Assembly (NCBI RefSeq): GCF_000425285.1
Contig: NZ_KE384345.1
Span: 2,094 to 57,610, forward strand
Reading direction: 5' to 3'
Source: Acidipropionibacterium jensenii DSM 20535
GTDB taxonomy: Bacteria > Actinomycetota > Actinomycetes > Propionibacteriales > Propionibacteriaceae
Length of the DNA: 55,517 nt
Of the stretch, positions 14,726 to 23,828 are shown piece after piece (positions within the stretch are counted from its first letter, which is position 1; every line of letters begins with the position of its first letter). The position numbers were made by a program, and so were the translations under genes. Below the pieces are notes generated by a model. The model ran no database searches. It was not told where the DNA came from and saw nothing but the letters and a program-made list of their open reading frames with translations.

Positions 14726-16135
14726 TCAGCCGATCCGCTGTTTCCTGCCGAGCAGACCCTGGGGCCTGACCAGCAGAACAACAATCATGATGAGCATGGC
14801 GACGACATACTTGAGTGAGGTCGGGACCCACATCGTCGAGACGTCCATCGCGAGTCCGATGATGATGGCGCCGACCAGGGCCCCCCAGGTCGTTCCCAGG
14901 CCACCGAGGGTGACCGAGGCGAAGAGCAGCAGGAGGATCAGCGCGCCGGCGTTCCACTGGAGCGTCTGGTAGTAGCCGATGAGGGCTCCGGCCACACCGG
15001 CCAGGGCACCGCCGCCCACCCACACGATGCGGATGATGAGTTCCACGTTGATACCGGTGGCCGCGGCCAGGGCCTTGTTGTCGGCCACCGCGCGGGTCGC
15101 CTTCCCGATCCTGGTGAAGGAGAAGAACAGCGCCACCAGCACCAGCAGGACGATCGCGATGATCGATCCGACGACGTCCCAGTACCGCAGGTTCACCGGC
15201 CCGAAGGAGACCACCGGGTCGTTGTCGGCGGGGATGGACAGCCGGTCGGGGCCCCAGATGAAGGCGAAGATGTAGCGCAGCGCCAGGGACAGCCCGATGC
15301 TGACGATCATGATCTGCATCATGCCGAGCCGCCGCTTGCGCAGCGGTCGCCACAGCGAGATGTCCTGGAGGTAGCCGAAGCAGCCGCCGAGGATCAGGGC
15401 GCCGAGGATGGCGATCCACCCGTTGAGCCCCCACTGTCCGGCGATCATGTAGGCCATGAAGGCGCCGAAGGTGACGAGCTCGCCATGGGCGAAGTTGTTC
15501 AGTCGGGTGGTGCTGTAGATCAGCGACAGCCCGATCGAGGCCAGCCCCAGCAACAGGCCGAAGGTGAGGCCGGTGGCGATCTTGGGGGTCAGCTGGTCGA
15601 TGAAGCTGGTGCCGCCCGAGGACCCTCCGGAGGATCCGGACCCGGAGCCGCCGACTGTCGCGCCGGGGGTCGACGCCGAGGAGGGCGCCGTGGCCAGCGG
15701 GGTCGGAGTCAACGCGGTGCGCACTCCGGAGGCCGACAGCGAGATCGCTGTGAACTGTGGCGAGATGTTGCCGGTGGTGGCGCGCACCGTCGGATTGGCC
15801 GCCGGGCCGACTCCCTTCGGCAGGGTGGCGACGTCGAAGTAGACGCCGTACCTGCCCGAGGCGGTGAGGTCGACGGTGGCCTTGCCCTGGGCATCGGTGG
15901 TGCCCTTGATGAGCTTGCCGGCGGCGTCGGCGACGGTGAGGCCGACCTTGGCGACCGGCTTTCCGGAGTCGTCAGCGACCGTCACGATGAGCTGAACGCC
16001 CGCCGCGTGGGCTCCTGGCGCGTTCTGAGCCTGAAGGGTTCCGAACAGTGCCAGGAAGGCCAGGAGAGCTAACCCCAGACGCCACAGGCGTCCTCCGTAG
16101 CTGGTCCGAATGATCGCCGGATGTGCTGGTCTCAC
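14726..16135 (-). CDS. livH: LivH permease fused to an N-terminal exported Ig-like domain
   Basis: A 469-residue protein; ordinary LivH has about 290-310 residues. Residues 1-45 form a signal-like hydrophobic segment. Residues about 46-135 form a beta-rich domain (VQLIVTVADDSGKPVAKVG ... GKATVDLTASGRYGVYFD) of the carboxypeptidase-regulatory/Ig-like type. Residues about 140-176 are a Ser/Gly/Thr-Pro linker. Residues about 178-469 are a normal LivH permease with the loop TRIGKATRAVADNKALAAATG and the ending RPQGLLG. It is the first gene of livHMGF. The extra domain would lie outside the membrane and might contact the binding protein or the cell wall; that is inference. Confidence 0.92.
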   Translation of the reverse strand: MRPAHPAIIRTSYGGRLWRLGLALLAFLALFGTLQAQNAPGAHAAGVQLIVTVADDSGKPVAKVGLTVADAAGKLIKGTTDAQGKATVDLTASGRYGVYFDVATLPKGVGPAANPTVRATTGNISPQFTAISLSASGVRTALTPTPLATAPSSASTPGATVGGSGSGSSGGSSGGTSFIDQLTPKIATGLTFGLLLGLASIGLSLIYSTTRLNNFAHGELVTFGAFMAYMIAGQWGLNGWIAILGALILGGCFGYLQDISLWRPLRKRRLGMMQIMIVSIGLSLALRYIFAFIWGPDRLSIPADNDPVVSFGPVNLRYWDVVGSIIAIVLLVLVALFFSFTRIGKATRAVADNKALAAATGINVELIIRIVWVGGGALAGVAGALIGYYQTLQWNAGALILLLLFASVTLGGLGTTWGALVGAIIIGLAMDVSTMWVPTSLKYVVAMLIMIVVLLVRPQGLLGRKQRIG

Positions 16136-16277
16136 GCGTTTTCCTCCCGTGTCCCCGGCCCTCTGAGGGGTGCCGGGTGAGCCTCGTCTCCTGCCCGGAC
16201 GCAGTGCCTGGGCAGTGGCTCAACCTGTGGGAACTGTAGAAGCGGTTCACCGGCCTACCGCCCGACGACCTCAAGAA

Positions 16278-16303
16278 GTAACAGATCATCGCGAATCTGT
16301 AAC
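16278..16303. promoter_or_regulatory. Candidate operator upstream of livHMGF
   Basis: GTAACAGAT and ATCTGTAAC form a dyad with one mismatched pair around an 8-bp spacer, 145 bp upstream of livH. It sits in the only AT-richer patch of the 16136-16392 intergenic region. The cognate regulator is unknown. Confidence 0.35.
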
Positions 16304-16392
16304 ATTGCGAAATCGCGCCTGCACAGCAGTGGCGGAGGCCGCGGACGCAGTGCCGCGAACCCCCGCCACGCGGGTCTCTCACAGACGTGTTG

Positions 16393-17289
16393 TTACTTCA
16401 CCGAACCGCTCATCAGACCGGCCACGAAGTACTTTCCGAGGACGATGTAGACGATCAGGGTGGGCAGTGAGGCCACCAGCACTCCCGCCATGATCTGCGG
16501 GTAGTTCGGGTTCTGCCCGGAGGCCAGGGCATTGAGGCCGAAGGTCACCGGGCCGTTGTTCTGGTTGGTGAGGAACAGTGCGAACAGGAAGTCGTTCCAA
16601 GCACTGGTGAACTGCCAGATGAGGGTCACCACGAATCCGGGAGGGGACACCGGCAGGACCACCCGTGTGTAGGTGGACCAGGTGGTGGCGCCGTCGACCC
16701 GGGCCGCCTCGATCATCTCGTTGGGTACCGAGGTGGCGTAGTAGTTCCGGAAGATCAGGGTGCAGATCGGGATGCCGTAGACGATGTGGCACAGGATCAG
16801 GGTCGGGACCCCTGCGAACCAGGGCGCACTGTCCTGGATGTTCAGCATCATCCCGGACAGCGGGATCATGATCGCCTGGTAAGGGATGAACATCCCGAAC
16901 AGGAAGAGCACGAAGATGACGTGGGAGCCGGGGAAGTGCCACTTGGCGAAGATGTAGCCGTTGAGCGATCCGAGCACCGAGGAGAGCACGGCCGCCAGGA
17001 TCGCCATCACCAGGGACCGGCCGACCGCCGGGGCCAGGGTGTTCCAGGCCGCCACCCAGCCCTCCACCGACCAGGTGGTGGGGATCTGCCAGGCGGTCGA
17101 CTGGTCATAGTCGCCCTGGCGCTTGAAACTGGTCACCAGCAGCACATAGGCCGGCATCAGCACGATGATGGAGAAGACGAACAGCAGGGCGTACTGAACG
17201 GTCCCGAAGGCCTTCTGCCCCCTGGTGCTTCTGCGGTGGCGGTGCGGAACGGCTGCGAGCCGGTCGGCCTCAAGAGTCGCCGAGGACAT
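16393..17289 (-). CDS. Carbohydrate ABC transporter permease (MalG/LacG type)
   Basis: A 298-residue inner-membrane permease with six predicted membrane segments. The EAA motif is visible (EMIEAARVDGATTWSTYTRV, then LP). The ATG at 17289 overlaps the upstream permease stop. It forms a heterodimer with the neighbouring MalF-type protein. The locus has no ATPase gene, so a shared MsiK/MalK-type ATPase encoded elsewhere is expected, as is common in actinobacteria. Confidence 0.9.
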   Translation of the reverse strand: MSSATLEADRLAAVPHRHRRSTRGQKAFGTVQYALLFVFSIIVLMPAYVLLVTSFKRQGDYDQSTAWQIPTTWSVEGWVAAWNTLAPAVGRSLVMAILAAVLSSVLGSLNGYIFAKWHFPGSHVIFVLFLFGMFIPYQAIMIPLSGMMLNIQDSAPWFAGVPTLILCHIVYGIPICTLIFRNYYATSVPNEMIEAARVDGATTWSTYTRVVLPVSPPGFVVTLIWQFTSAWNDFLFALFLTNQNNGPVTFGLNALASGQNPNYPQIMAGVLVASLPTLIVYIVLGKYFVAGLMSGSVK

Positions 17290-18185
17290 CAGCGGGCCCC
17301 CTTCTCGGTGCGGTTGGTGTAGATGAGGTACGGAATGACCGCGACCGCCACGATGAGCAGCAGCAGGGTGGCGTTGACGGCGGCCGCTGTGGGGTCGTTG
17401 AGCTGGAACATCTGGGTCCACATCAGGGTGGCGGGCACCTCGGCGGTGTAGGAGCTCTGCCCGGCGATCGAGTAGATGAGGTCGAACATCTTCATCGACA
17501 TGTGTCCGACGATGATGAGGGCGCTCAACGCGATCGGCGACAGCTGGGGGAACAGCACGTGCCGGTACAGCTTGAACTCGGTGGCGCCGTCCACCCGGGC
17601 GGCCTCCCGCTGGTCCTCGGAGATGCCGCGGAAACCGGCCAGGAAGAGCGCCATGATGTACCCCGACAGCTGCCAGATGGCGGGAATGGCCATCGCGGCC
17701 ATGTTGAATCTGCCCGCCGAGTACCAACTCGACTGGAGACCGTCCAGGCCCATCATCTGGAACAGCTGGTTCAGACCCACCGCATCGGAGCCCTGGGCCG
17801 GCGAGAGCAGCCAGCGCCAGACCACACCGGCGGCGATGAAGGAGATCGCCATCGGGAACAGCAGGACCGAGCGGAAGACTCCCTCGGCGCGCACCCCCCG
17901 CTCCAGCAGCAGGGCCCACAGCAGCCCGAAGAACATCGTGCCGGCGATGAACACCACGGTCAGCACGAGCAGATTCCACAGCGCGTGCTGGTAGCGCGGA
18001 TCACCGATCAGCGTCGAGTAGTTCTGGAACCCTCCCGGGGCCTTGAGCCGTCCCGATCTCGTCCGCACCGTGGCGAAGGATGCCACGATGTTCTTCCCGA
18101 TGAAGCCGTAGACGAAGATCCCGATGAGGATGATCGACGGCAGCACGAACAGGAAGCTCGGCAACCAGCGTCGCAATTTCACCAT
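17289..18185 (-). CDS. Carbohydrate ABC transporter permease (MalF/UgpA type)
   Basis: A 298-residue permease with six membrane segments and an EAA motif (QREAARVDGATEFKLYRHV, then LFP). ATG 18185 (MVKLRRWLPS) is chosen because it gives the usual length and N-terminus; the frame is open 39 nt further. It lies downstream of the binding-protein gene beyond a hairpin. Confidence 0.9.
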   Translation of the reverse strand: MVKLRRWLPSFLFVLPSIILIGIFVYGFIGKNIVASFATVRTRSGRLKAPGGFQNYSTLIGDPRYQHALWNLLVLTVVFIAGTMFFGLLWALLLERGVRAEGVFRSVLLFPMAISFIAAGVVWRWLLSPAQGSDAVGLNQLFQMMGLDGLQSSWYSAGRFNMAAMAIPAIWQLSGYIMALFLAGFRGISEDQREAARVDGATEFKLYRHVLFPQLSPIALSALIIVGHMSMKMFDLIYSIAGQSSYTAEVPATLMWTQMFQLNDPTAAAVNATLLLLIVAVAVIPYLIYTNRTEKGAR

Positions 18186-18265
18186 GTCTTCTGCACCTCT
18201 GTGTCTGCACCTGCGTGTGTGCACCAGCGGTGCACCTGAGCTGAGCCGGCCGGGGGCGGCCAGCA

Positions 18266-18296
18266 GGTGGGCCCGGCCGCCTTGGCCGGGCCCACC
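18266..18296 (-). terminator. Hairpin between sugar-binding protein and permease genes
   Basis: GGTGGGCCCGGCC and GGCCGGGCCCACC form a 13-bp stem with a 5-nt loop. Lying inside the operon just after the binding-protein gene, it probably causes partial termination or protects the 3' end, giving more binding protein than permease. Confidence 0.65.
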
Positions 18297-18308
18297 GATA
18301 CCGCTAAC

Positions 18309-19625
18309 TCACTGCGCGTACTTGCCGTGCGAGGCCACCAGGGCGCTCACCAGGTTCGCGGAGTTCTTGTCCTGGTAGTACTTGCTCATCGCGGTGTTGA
18401 TCTCCGAGCTCCAGGCCAGCGAGACTGCGGCACCGTGTGCGATCGAGGAGACGATCTTGGTGTCGGGGGACTTGAAGTCCTTCATCGCGGACTGCTGGTA
18501 GGGGCTGAAGCCCTCGGGCGAGATGTCGGTGCGGGGAGGGATGGACCCCTTGACCTTGTTGAAGGTGGTCTGGGCGTCCTTGGAACCGACGAACCGCAGC
18601 CAGTCCTTGGTGCCCTCGGGGTTCTTGGTGCCGGTCGGCAGGGTGAACGAGTCGGCCAGGAAGTCGAAGATGTTCTCCTTGCCGGGCATCGGGAAGGCAT
18701 CCCAGTCGGTCTTGTAGGTCTTGTTGCGCATCTCGAACTGCGCGACCGCCCAGTCGCCCATCACGTTGTAGGCGGCCTTGCCGTTGGCCACCATGTCGGT
18801 GGCGTTGGGCCAGTCGTCTCCGTCGGAGGCGGTGTTGGCGAAGCTGAGAGCCTTCTTGTACTGCTCGATGGAGGCCTTGACGCCGTCGGAGTCCCACTTG
18901 CCGTCCTTGGTGAACAGCTTGTTGTACTCATCGGCTCCCAGGTTGGAGGCCAGGATCGACTCGAAGAGCTCGGTCTGGGTCCAGGTGCCGCCGATCGACA
19001 GCGGGGTGGAGACGCCGGAGGCCTTGACCTTGGCCATGTCGGCCAACCACTCGTCGACGCTCTTCGGGGTGCTGGTGACGCCGGCCTTCTTCAGCACGGC
19101 GGTGTTCGACCACACCACATTGGCGCGGTGGACGTTGACCGGCACCGAGTAGATGTGGCCGTCGACGGTGAGTCGGTCGAGCAGGGTCTTGGGGAAGACC
19201 GACTCGCCGCCGACCTCCTTGATGATGCTGTCGACGGGCTCGACCTGGTCGTTGTCGATGTAGTCCATCAGCTCGGCACCGGCGTGACCCTGGAAGGATC
19301 CGGGCGGGTTGCCGTTCTTCAGGTCGGAGGCCAGCTTGGCCTTCGCGTTGGAACCAGATCCACCGGCCACCGCCAGGTTCTGGAAGGTGTCGTTGGGGTA
19401 CTTCTCCTTGAACATCTTCTCGAGGGCGTCCAGGCCCTTCTTCTCGGAGCCGTCCGCCCACCACGTGAAGACGCCGACCGTGCCTCCGGCGCCACCCGCC
19501 TTGGGGGTCGAGGCCGAGGTCTCATCGGAACCAGCCTTCGTGCTGCTCGATGATCCGCACGCCACGGTGCCGGACAGCACCAGAAGCGACGCAGTCGCGA
19601 GCGCCGCCAGTCTCTTGCCACGCAT
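18309..19625 (-). CDS. Sugar ABC transporter substrate-binding lipoprotein (family 1)
   Basis: A 438-residue extracellular binding protein. Signal peptide MRGKRLAALATASLLVLSG is followed by the lipobox TVAC at Cys22 and a Ser/Thr-rich tether. The mature part starts TVGVFTWWADGSEKKGLDAL, as in MalE/UgpB-type family 1 proteins. ATG 19625 is chosen for the GGGAGG 9 bp upstream. The transported sugar cannot be read from the sequence. It is the first gene of the importer operon. Confidence 0.9.
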   Translation of the reverse strand: MRGKRLAALATASLLVLSGTVACGSSSSTKAGSDETSASTPKAGGAGGTVGVFTWWADGSEKKGLDALEKMFKEKYPNDTFQNLAVAGGSGSNAKAKLASDLKNGNPPGSFQGHAGAELMDYIDNDQVEPVDSIIKEVGGESVFPKTLLDRLTVDGHIYSVPVNVHRANVVWSNTAVLKKAGVTSTPKSVDEWLADMAKVKASGVSTPLSIGGTWTQTELFESILASNLGADEYNKLFTKDGKWDSDGVKASIEQYKKALSFANTASDGDDWPNATDMVANGKAAYNVMGDWAVAQFEMRNKTYKTDWDAFPMPGKENIFDFLADSFTLPTGTKNPEGTKDWLRFVGSKDAQTTFNKVKGSIPPRTDISPEGFSPYQQSAMKDFKSPDTKIVSSIAHGAAVSLAWSSEINTAMSKYYQDKNSANLVSALVASHGKYAQ

Positions 19626-19815
19626 CAGAAATAACCTCCCGGTCACATCGAGACATCCATGTCTCGTTCCGGACTGCCTTGTCCGGCCACGCCGATTCTG
19701 ACAGACCCCAGACAGCTCGGCAACCAAAATGGTGACGTTATCATGACATCGTGACCGCCCCGTGATCTTTGGCACCCCGGGGGCCCGGAGAACCGGTGCG
19801 ACGCGGAGCCGACGA

Positions 19816-20766
19816 CTACTGGTAGGCCTGCACCCAGCGGCGCATCTCGGCGAAGACGCCGGCGCGCACCGAGGGGGCCGACAGCACCAGGTCGTGGAGC
19901 CCGCCGGTGACCCTCACCAGGGTGAGATGACGGCCCAGGTGCACCGAGGCGGCCGCCAGCCGGGAGACGTCCAGCACCGTGTCGGCGCCGCGCATCGTCT
20001 CGCTCCAGGTGGCCGACAGGTCGCTGCGGGCCGACAGCAGGGTGAGGATCGGCACCTCGATGCCCAGCCCCTGCTCGACCATCGCATGGCCGGCCAGGAC
20101 GGCATTGAGCCATCCGGCGCGCACCACGAAGGCGTCACCGTGGGACTTTTGGAAGGGGATGGCCCACTCCCCGCCGAACTCCCGGCGCACCGACCGCGAG
20201 TAGTTGTCGTGGCTGGGCAGCGGCAGCACAGTCGTCGCGGAGGCCTGGCTGACGGCCCGGGTGACCGGGCCGGCCATCAGTCGGGTCATCGTCGAGCCCT
20301 GCAGGTCGATCCACGGCGAGTTGAGGATGATGCCGCTCGCCCGGTGGGGATGACGGGCCATCCACAGCGGGAGGATCAGGCCGCCGGTGGAGTGGCCCAT
20401 CAGGGTCACCTCGTCGTGGTCGGCGCCGATCAACGACATCGCGGCGTTGATCTCCTGGTCGTAGTCGGCCAGATCGGGGATCCAGCCCGCCATCTGACCG
20501 TCGACCAGGTTGCGGCCGTAGCGCCGCAGCTCCAGTGCGTGGAAGTCCATCCCCCAGGACTCCACCTCGTCGGAGAGGTGCGCCTGGTAGAAGCAGTCCG
20601 ACCAGCCGTGCAGGTACAGCAGGGCCCGTCGTCGTCTGGGCGGATGGGGGCGGATCAGGCTTGCGGTCAGCAGTCCCTCGGGATCACCGGGAACCTTCGC
20701 TGCGCGTGGCAGAGCGATGCGTGCCCACTCGAAGCCGGGCACCACCGGATCTGCGATCCACCTCAT
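19816..20766 (-). CDS. Alpha/beta hydrolase (lysophospholipase-like)
   Basis: A 316-residue serine hydrolase. The nucleophile elbow is GHSTGG near residue 124, the oxyanion region is LYLHGWSD near 50, and a GLHD motif near the C-terminus supplies the likely catalytic histidine. The fold matches the serine aminopeptidase S33/monoacylglycerol-lipase group. No signal peptide is seen, so it is cytoplasmic. The substrate is unknown. Confidence 0.85.
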   Translation of the reverse strand: MRWIADPVVPGFEWARIALPRAAKVPGDPEGLLTASLIRPHPPRRRRALLYLHGWSDCFYQAHLSDEVESWGMDFHALELRRYGRNLVDGQMAGWIPDLADYDQEINAAMSLIGADHDEVTLMGHSTGGLILPLWMARHPHRASGIILNSPWIDLQGSTMTRLMAGPVTRAVSQASATTVLPLPSHDNYSRSVRREFGGEWAIPFQKSHGDAFVVRAGWLNAVLAGHAMVEQGLGIEVPILTLLSARSDLSATWSETMRGADTVLDVSRLAAASVHLGRHLTLVRVTGGLHDLVLSAPSVRAGVFAEMRRWVQAYQ

Positions 20767-20814
20767 CGGGACTCGGGGGACCCCTGTGACCAGATCACCG
20801 GAGGGTGACCGGAG

Positions 20815-21024
20815 TCACTGATCGTCCTCGCCGTAGTGGGAGTACTTCTCAGCCAGATCGGCGTACTTGTCGGAGAGCTCGTCTTCCTTGCCCGGGTCCT
20901 CACGCTCACGGACCTTGTCGCCCCTCAGCTCGCGCTCCAAGGACTCAAGATCCATATCAACCGAACGATACTTCAGATCTCGAGCAACCTTGGTCTGCTT
21001 CGCCTTTGCACGGCCGCGCCCCAT
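20815..21024 (-). CDS. DUF3073 family protein
   Basis: A 69-residue highly charged protein (MGRGRAKAKQTKVARDLKYR ... DLAEKYSHYGEDDQ) with a basic head and acidic tail. This is the conserved actinobacterial DUF3073 family, typically encoded next to purM as here. Function unknown. Confidence 0.9.
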   Translation of the reverse strand: MGRGRAKAKQTKVARDLKYRSVDMDLESLERELRGDKVREREDPGKEDELSDKYADLAEKYSHYGEDDQ

Positions 21025-21134
21025 ATGGGTCGACCCCCTCGCCTCGTTGGCCGCGGCATTGCCGCGCGCATGTCATCTACTGTCGTGACAGACAGGCTAC
21101 CCGAGCCAGCGCGAGGACACCAAAGCACCCGGTC

Positions 21135-22280
21135 TCACAGACTCCGGTAGTCCCCCACAAGCTGAACGGCGCCGGCGTCATCGTGGCCGCGGGAGGACAT
21201 CGAGCCGCACTGCCAGGCCGTCAACCCTCGTCCGGCCAGGAACGTCACCGCGGTCTCGACCCGGTCGGCGGGAAGCACCACGATCATCCCGACGCCCATG
21301 TTGAGAGTCTCCTCGATGTCGGGTCGGGAGATCCGGCCGACCTCCTGGACGAGCCGGAAGATCGGCGCCGGCGCCCAGGTCGAACGGTCCACGGTGGCCT
21401 CGAGCCCGTCGGGGATCACCCGGGCCAGGTTGTTGGCCAGCCCTCCCCCGGTGATGTGGCTCATCGCGTGCACCTCGACCGCTCCGATCAGCGCCAGCAG
21501 GTCTGCGGCGTAGACGGTGGTCGGGGTGAGCAGCTCCTCGCCCAGCGACCTGCCCAGATCGGGCACCACCTTCTCCAGTTTCCAGCCGGCCTGGCCGAGC
21601 AGCACGCTGCGAACCAAGGAGTAGCCGTTGGAGTGCAGTCCCGAGGAGGCCACCGCGAGCAGGGCGTCCCCCTCGACGATCCGGTCGGGACCGAGCACGG
21701 CGTCCTTCTCGACGGCCCCGGTGGTGGCCCCTGCGACGTCGTACTCGTCGGCGGCCAGCAGCCCCGGGTGCTCGGCGGTCTCCCCGCCCAGCAGCGCGCA
21801 GCCGGCCTTCTCACAGGCCTGGGCGATGCCCTTGACGACATTGGCGATCCGTTCGGGACGGACCCGCCCACAGGCGATGTAGTCGGTGACGAACCACGGT
21901 TCGGCGCCCACCACCACGAGATCGTCGACGAGCATCCCGACCAGGTCGAAGCCGATCGTGTCGTGGACGTCCATCGCCTGGGCGATGGCCACCTTGGTGC
22001 CCACCCCGTCGGTCGAGGTGGCCAGCAGCGGATGGCGGAAGTGGGCCAGGGCGGAGGCGTCGAAGAACCCGGCGAAGCCGCCGAGGCCGCCGATCACCTC
22101 GGGGCGGGCGGTCTGGGCGACGTGGGCCTTCATGAGTTCGACGGCCCGCTCCCCCGCCTCGATGTCGACCCCGGCACGGGCGTATGCCGAGGGCGTACCG
22201 GAACCGGCCTGTGCTGATTCGGGAGATGTCGGCCCGGGAGATGAGGGCTGGGTGGATGACGACTGGGAGGGTGGGGTCAT
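21135..22280 (-). CDS. purM: Phosphoribosylformylglycinamidine cyclo-ligase (AIR synthetase)
   Basis: Catalyses the ATP-dependent ring closure of FGAM to AIR in de novo purine synthesis. The 381-residue protein has a Ser/Pro-rich N-terminal extension of about 30 residues, then the ATP-binding half (STDGVGTKVAIAQ, GFDLVGMLVDDLVV, LLGGETAEHPG) and the C-terminal half (SSGLHSNGYSLVR, HITGGGLANN). It overlaps the purF stop by 4 nt and forms one transcription unit with it. Confidence 0.95.
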   Translation of the reverse strand: MTPPSQSSSTQPSSPGPTSPESAQAGSGTPSAYARAGVDIEAGERAVELMKAHVAQTARPEVIGGLGGFAGFFDASALAHFRHPLLATSTDGVGTKVAIAQAMDVHDTIGFDLVGMLVDDLVVVGAEPWFVTDYIACGRVRPERIANVVKGIAQACEKAGCALLGGETAEHPGLLAADEYDVAGATTGAVEKDAVLGPDRIVEGDALLAVASSGLHSNGYSLVRSVLLGQAGWKLEKVVPDLGRSLGEELLTPTTVYAADLLALIGAVEVHAMSHITGGGLANNLARVIPDGLEATVDRSTWAPAPIFRLVQEVGRISRPDIEETLNMGVGMIVVLPADRVETAVTFLAGRGLTAWQCGSMSSRGHDDAGAVQLVGDYRSL

Positions 22281-23797
22281 GACGGGTCCTCCTGAGGAGC
22301 TTCGGGAAGCGTGGCCTGGTGGTCACGTCCGGTGGCCGAGGGCGAGTCGGCGAGCAGGTGGTCGGCCTCGGGAGGCACCTGCACGGGGTAGACGCCGTCG
22401 AAGCAGGCCCGGCACAGATCGTCCTTGGGCACGTGGGTGGCCTGGATGAGTCCCTCGAGGCTGACATAGGCCAGCGAGTCGGCGCCGATGGAGGCGGCGA
22501 TCTCCTCGACCGACAGGCCGGCGGCGATCAACTGGGCCCTGGTCGCGAAGTCGATACCGTAGAAGCAGGGCCACTTGACCGGCGGTGAGGAGATCCTCAC
22601 ATGGACCTCCTTGGCGCCGGCCTGACGCAGCATGGCGACAAGCTGGCGCTGGGTGTTGCCGCGCACGATCGAGTCGTCGACGACGACCAGTCGCTTGCCC
22701 TCGATGACGTCCCTCAGCGGATTGAGCTTGAGCCGGATGCCGAGGTTGCGCAGCGTCTGGGAGGGCTGGATGAAGGTGCGTCCGACGTAGGAGTTCTTGA
22801 CCAGTCCCATGCCGTACTTGATGCCGGACTCGTCGGCGTAACCGATCGCCGCCGGGGTCCCGGACTCGGGGACCGGGATCACCAGATCGGCGTCGACGGG
22901 GGCCTGCTGGGCGAGGATCTTGCCGACCTTGACCCGGACATTGTGAATCCGCCGGTTGGCGATGATGGTGTCGGGACGGGCCAGGTAGACGTACTCGAAG
23001 ATGCAGCCCTTGGGACGGGCGGTGGCGAACCGTGCGCTACGCAGCCCGGCGGCGCTGATGGTGATGAGTTCGCCCGGCTCGACCTCGCGGACGAAGGTGC
23101 CCCCGACGATGTCGATGGCCGCCGTCTCGGAGGCCACCACCCAGCCGGTCTCCAGTCGTCCGAGCACCAGCGGACGGATCCCCTGGGGGTCCCGGGCGGC
23201 GCACAGCATGGTGTCGTCCATGAAGACGATGCTGAAGGCGCCCTTGAGGATCGGCAGCACCTTCATCGCGATCTCGTCGATCGGACCCTCGTAGGTGGCC
23301 ATCAGGGCGCTCATCAGGGCGGTGTCGGAGGTGGAGTCCATCCGTTCCTTGTGCGGGACCGAGGCCTCGGGGTCGCGAGCCCGGATCAGCTCCTCCAGCT
23401 CCTCGGAGTTGGTGAGGTTGCCGTTGTGCGCCAGGGCCAGTCCACCGCCCCCGGGCCGGGAGCGGAAGGTCGGCTGAGCGTTGTCCCAGACACTGGACCC
23501 GGTCGTGGAGTATCGGGTGTGGCCGATCGCCAGACTGCCCTTGAGGGTGTCGAGGGTGGGTCCGTCGAAGACCTGGGAGACCAGTCCCATGTCCTTGAAG
23601 ACCATCGTGCGCCGGCCGTCGGAGACGGCCATCCCGGCCGACTCCTGACCGCGGTGCTGGAGGGCGTACATCCCGAAGTAGACGAGGGTGGCGACCTCCT
23701 CGCCGGGGGCGTACACCCCGATGACGCCACAGGCGTCCTGGGGTCCATGGTCCTGGGGGTCGAGATCTGCAGTGAGATGTCCGTCAGCGCGGGTCAC
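22277..23797 (-). CDS. purF: Amidophosphoribosyltransferase
   Basis: Commits PRPP to purine synthesis by making phosphoribosylamine from glutamine. The 506-residue protein has a 22-residue propeptide before the nucleophile Cys23 (DACGVIGVY), a class II glutaminase domain (ALQHRGQESAGMAV), and a phosphoribosyltransferase domain with the PRPP motif LVVVDDSIVRGNT. The start is GTG. It is translationally coupled to purM. Confidence 0.95.
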   Translation of the reverse strand: MTRADGHLTADLDPQDHGPQDACGVIGVYAPGEEVATLVYFGMYALQHRGQESAGMAVSDGRRTMVFKDMGLVSQVFDGPTLDTLKGSLAIGHTRYSTTGSSVWDNAQPTFRSRPGGGGLALAHNGNLTNSEELEELIRARDPEASVPHKERMDSTSDTALMSALMATYEGPIDEIAMKVLPILKGAFSIVFMDDTMLCAARDPQGIRPLVLGRLETGWVVASETAAIDIVGGTFVREVEPGELITISAAGLRSARFATARPKGCIFEYVYLARPDTIIANRRIHNVRVKVGKILAQQAPVDADLVIPVPESGTPAAIGYADESGIKYGMGLVKNSYVGRTFIQPSQTLRNLGIRLKLNPLRDVIEGKRLVVVDDSIVRGNTQRQLVAMLRQAGAKEVHVRISSPPVKWPCFYGIDFATRAQLIAAGLSVEEIAASIGADSLAYVSLEGLIQATHVPKDDLCRACFDGVYPVQVPPEADHLLADSPSATGRDHQATLPEAPQEDPS

Positions 23798-23828
23798 AGG
23801 TACAAGCTATCTCAGCCGGAGCACCCGG

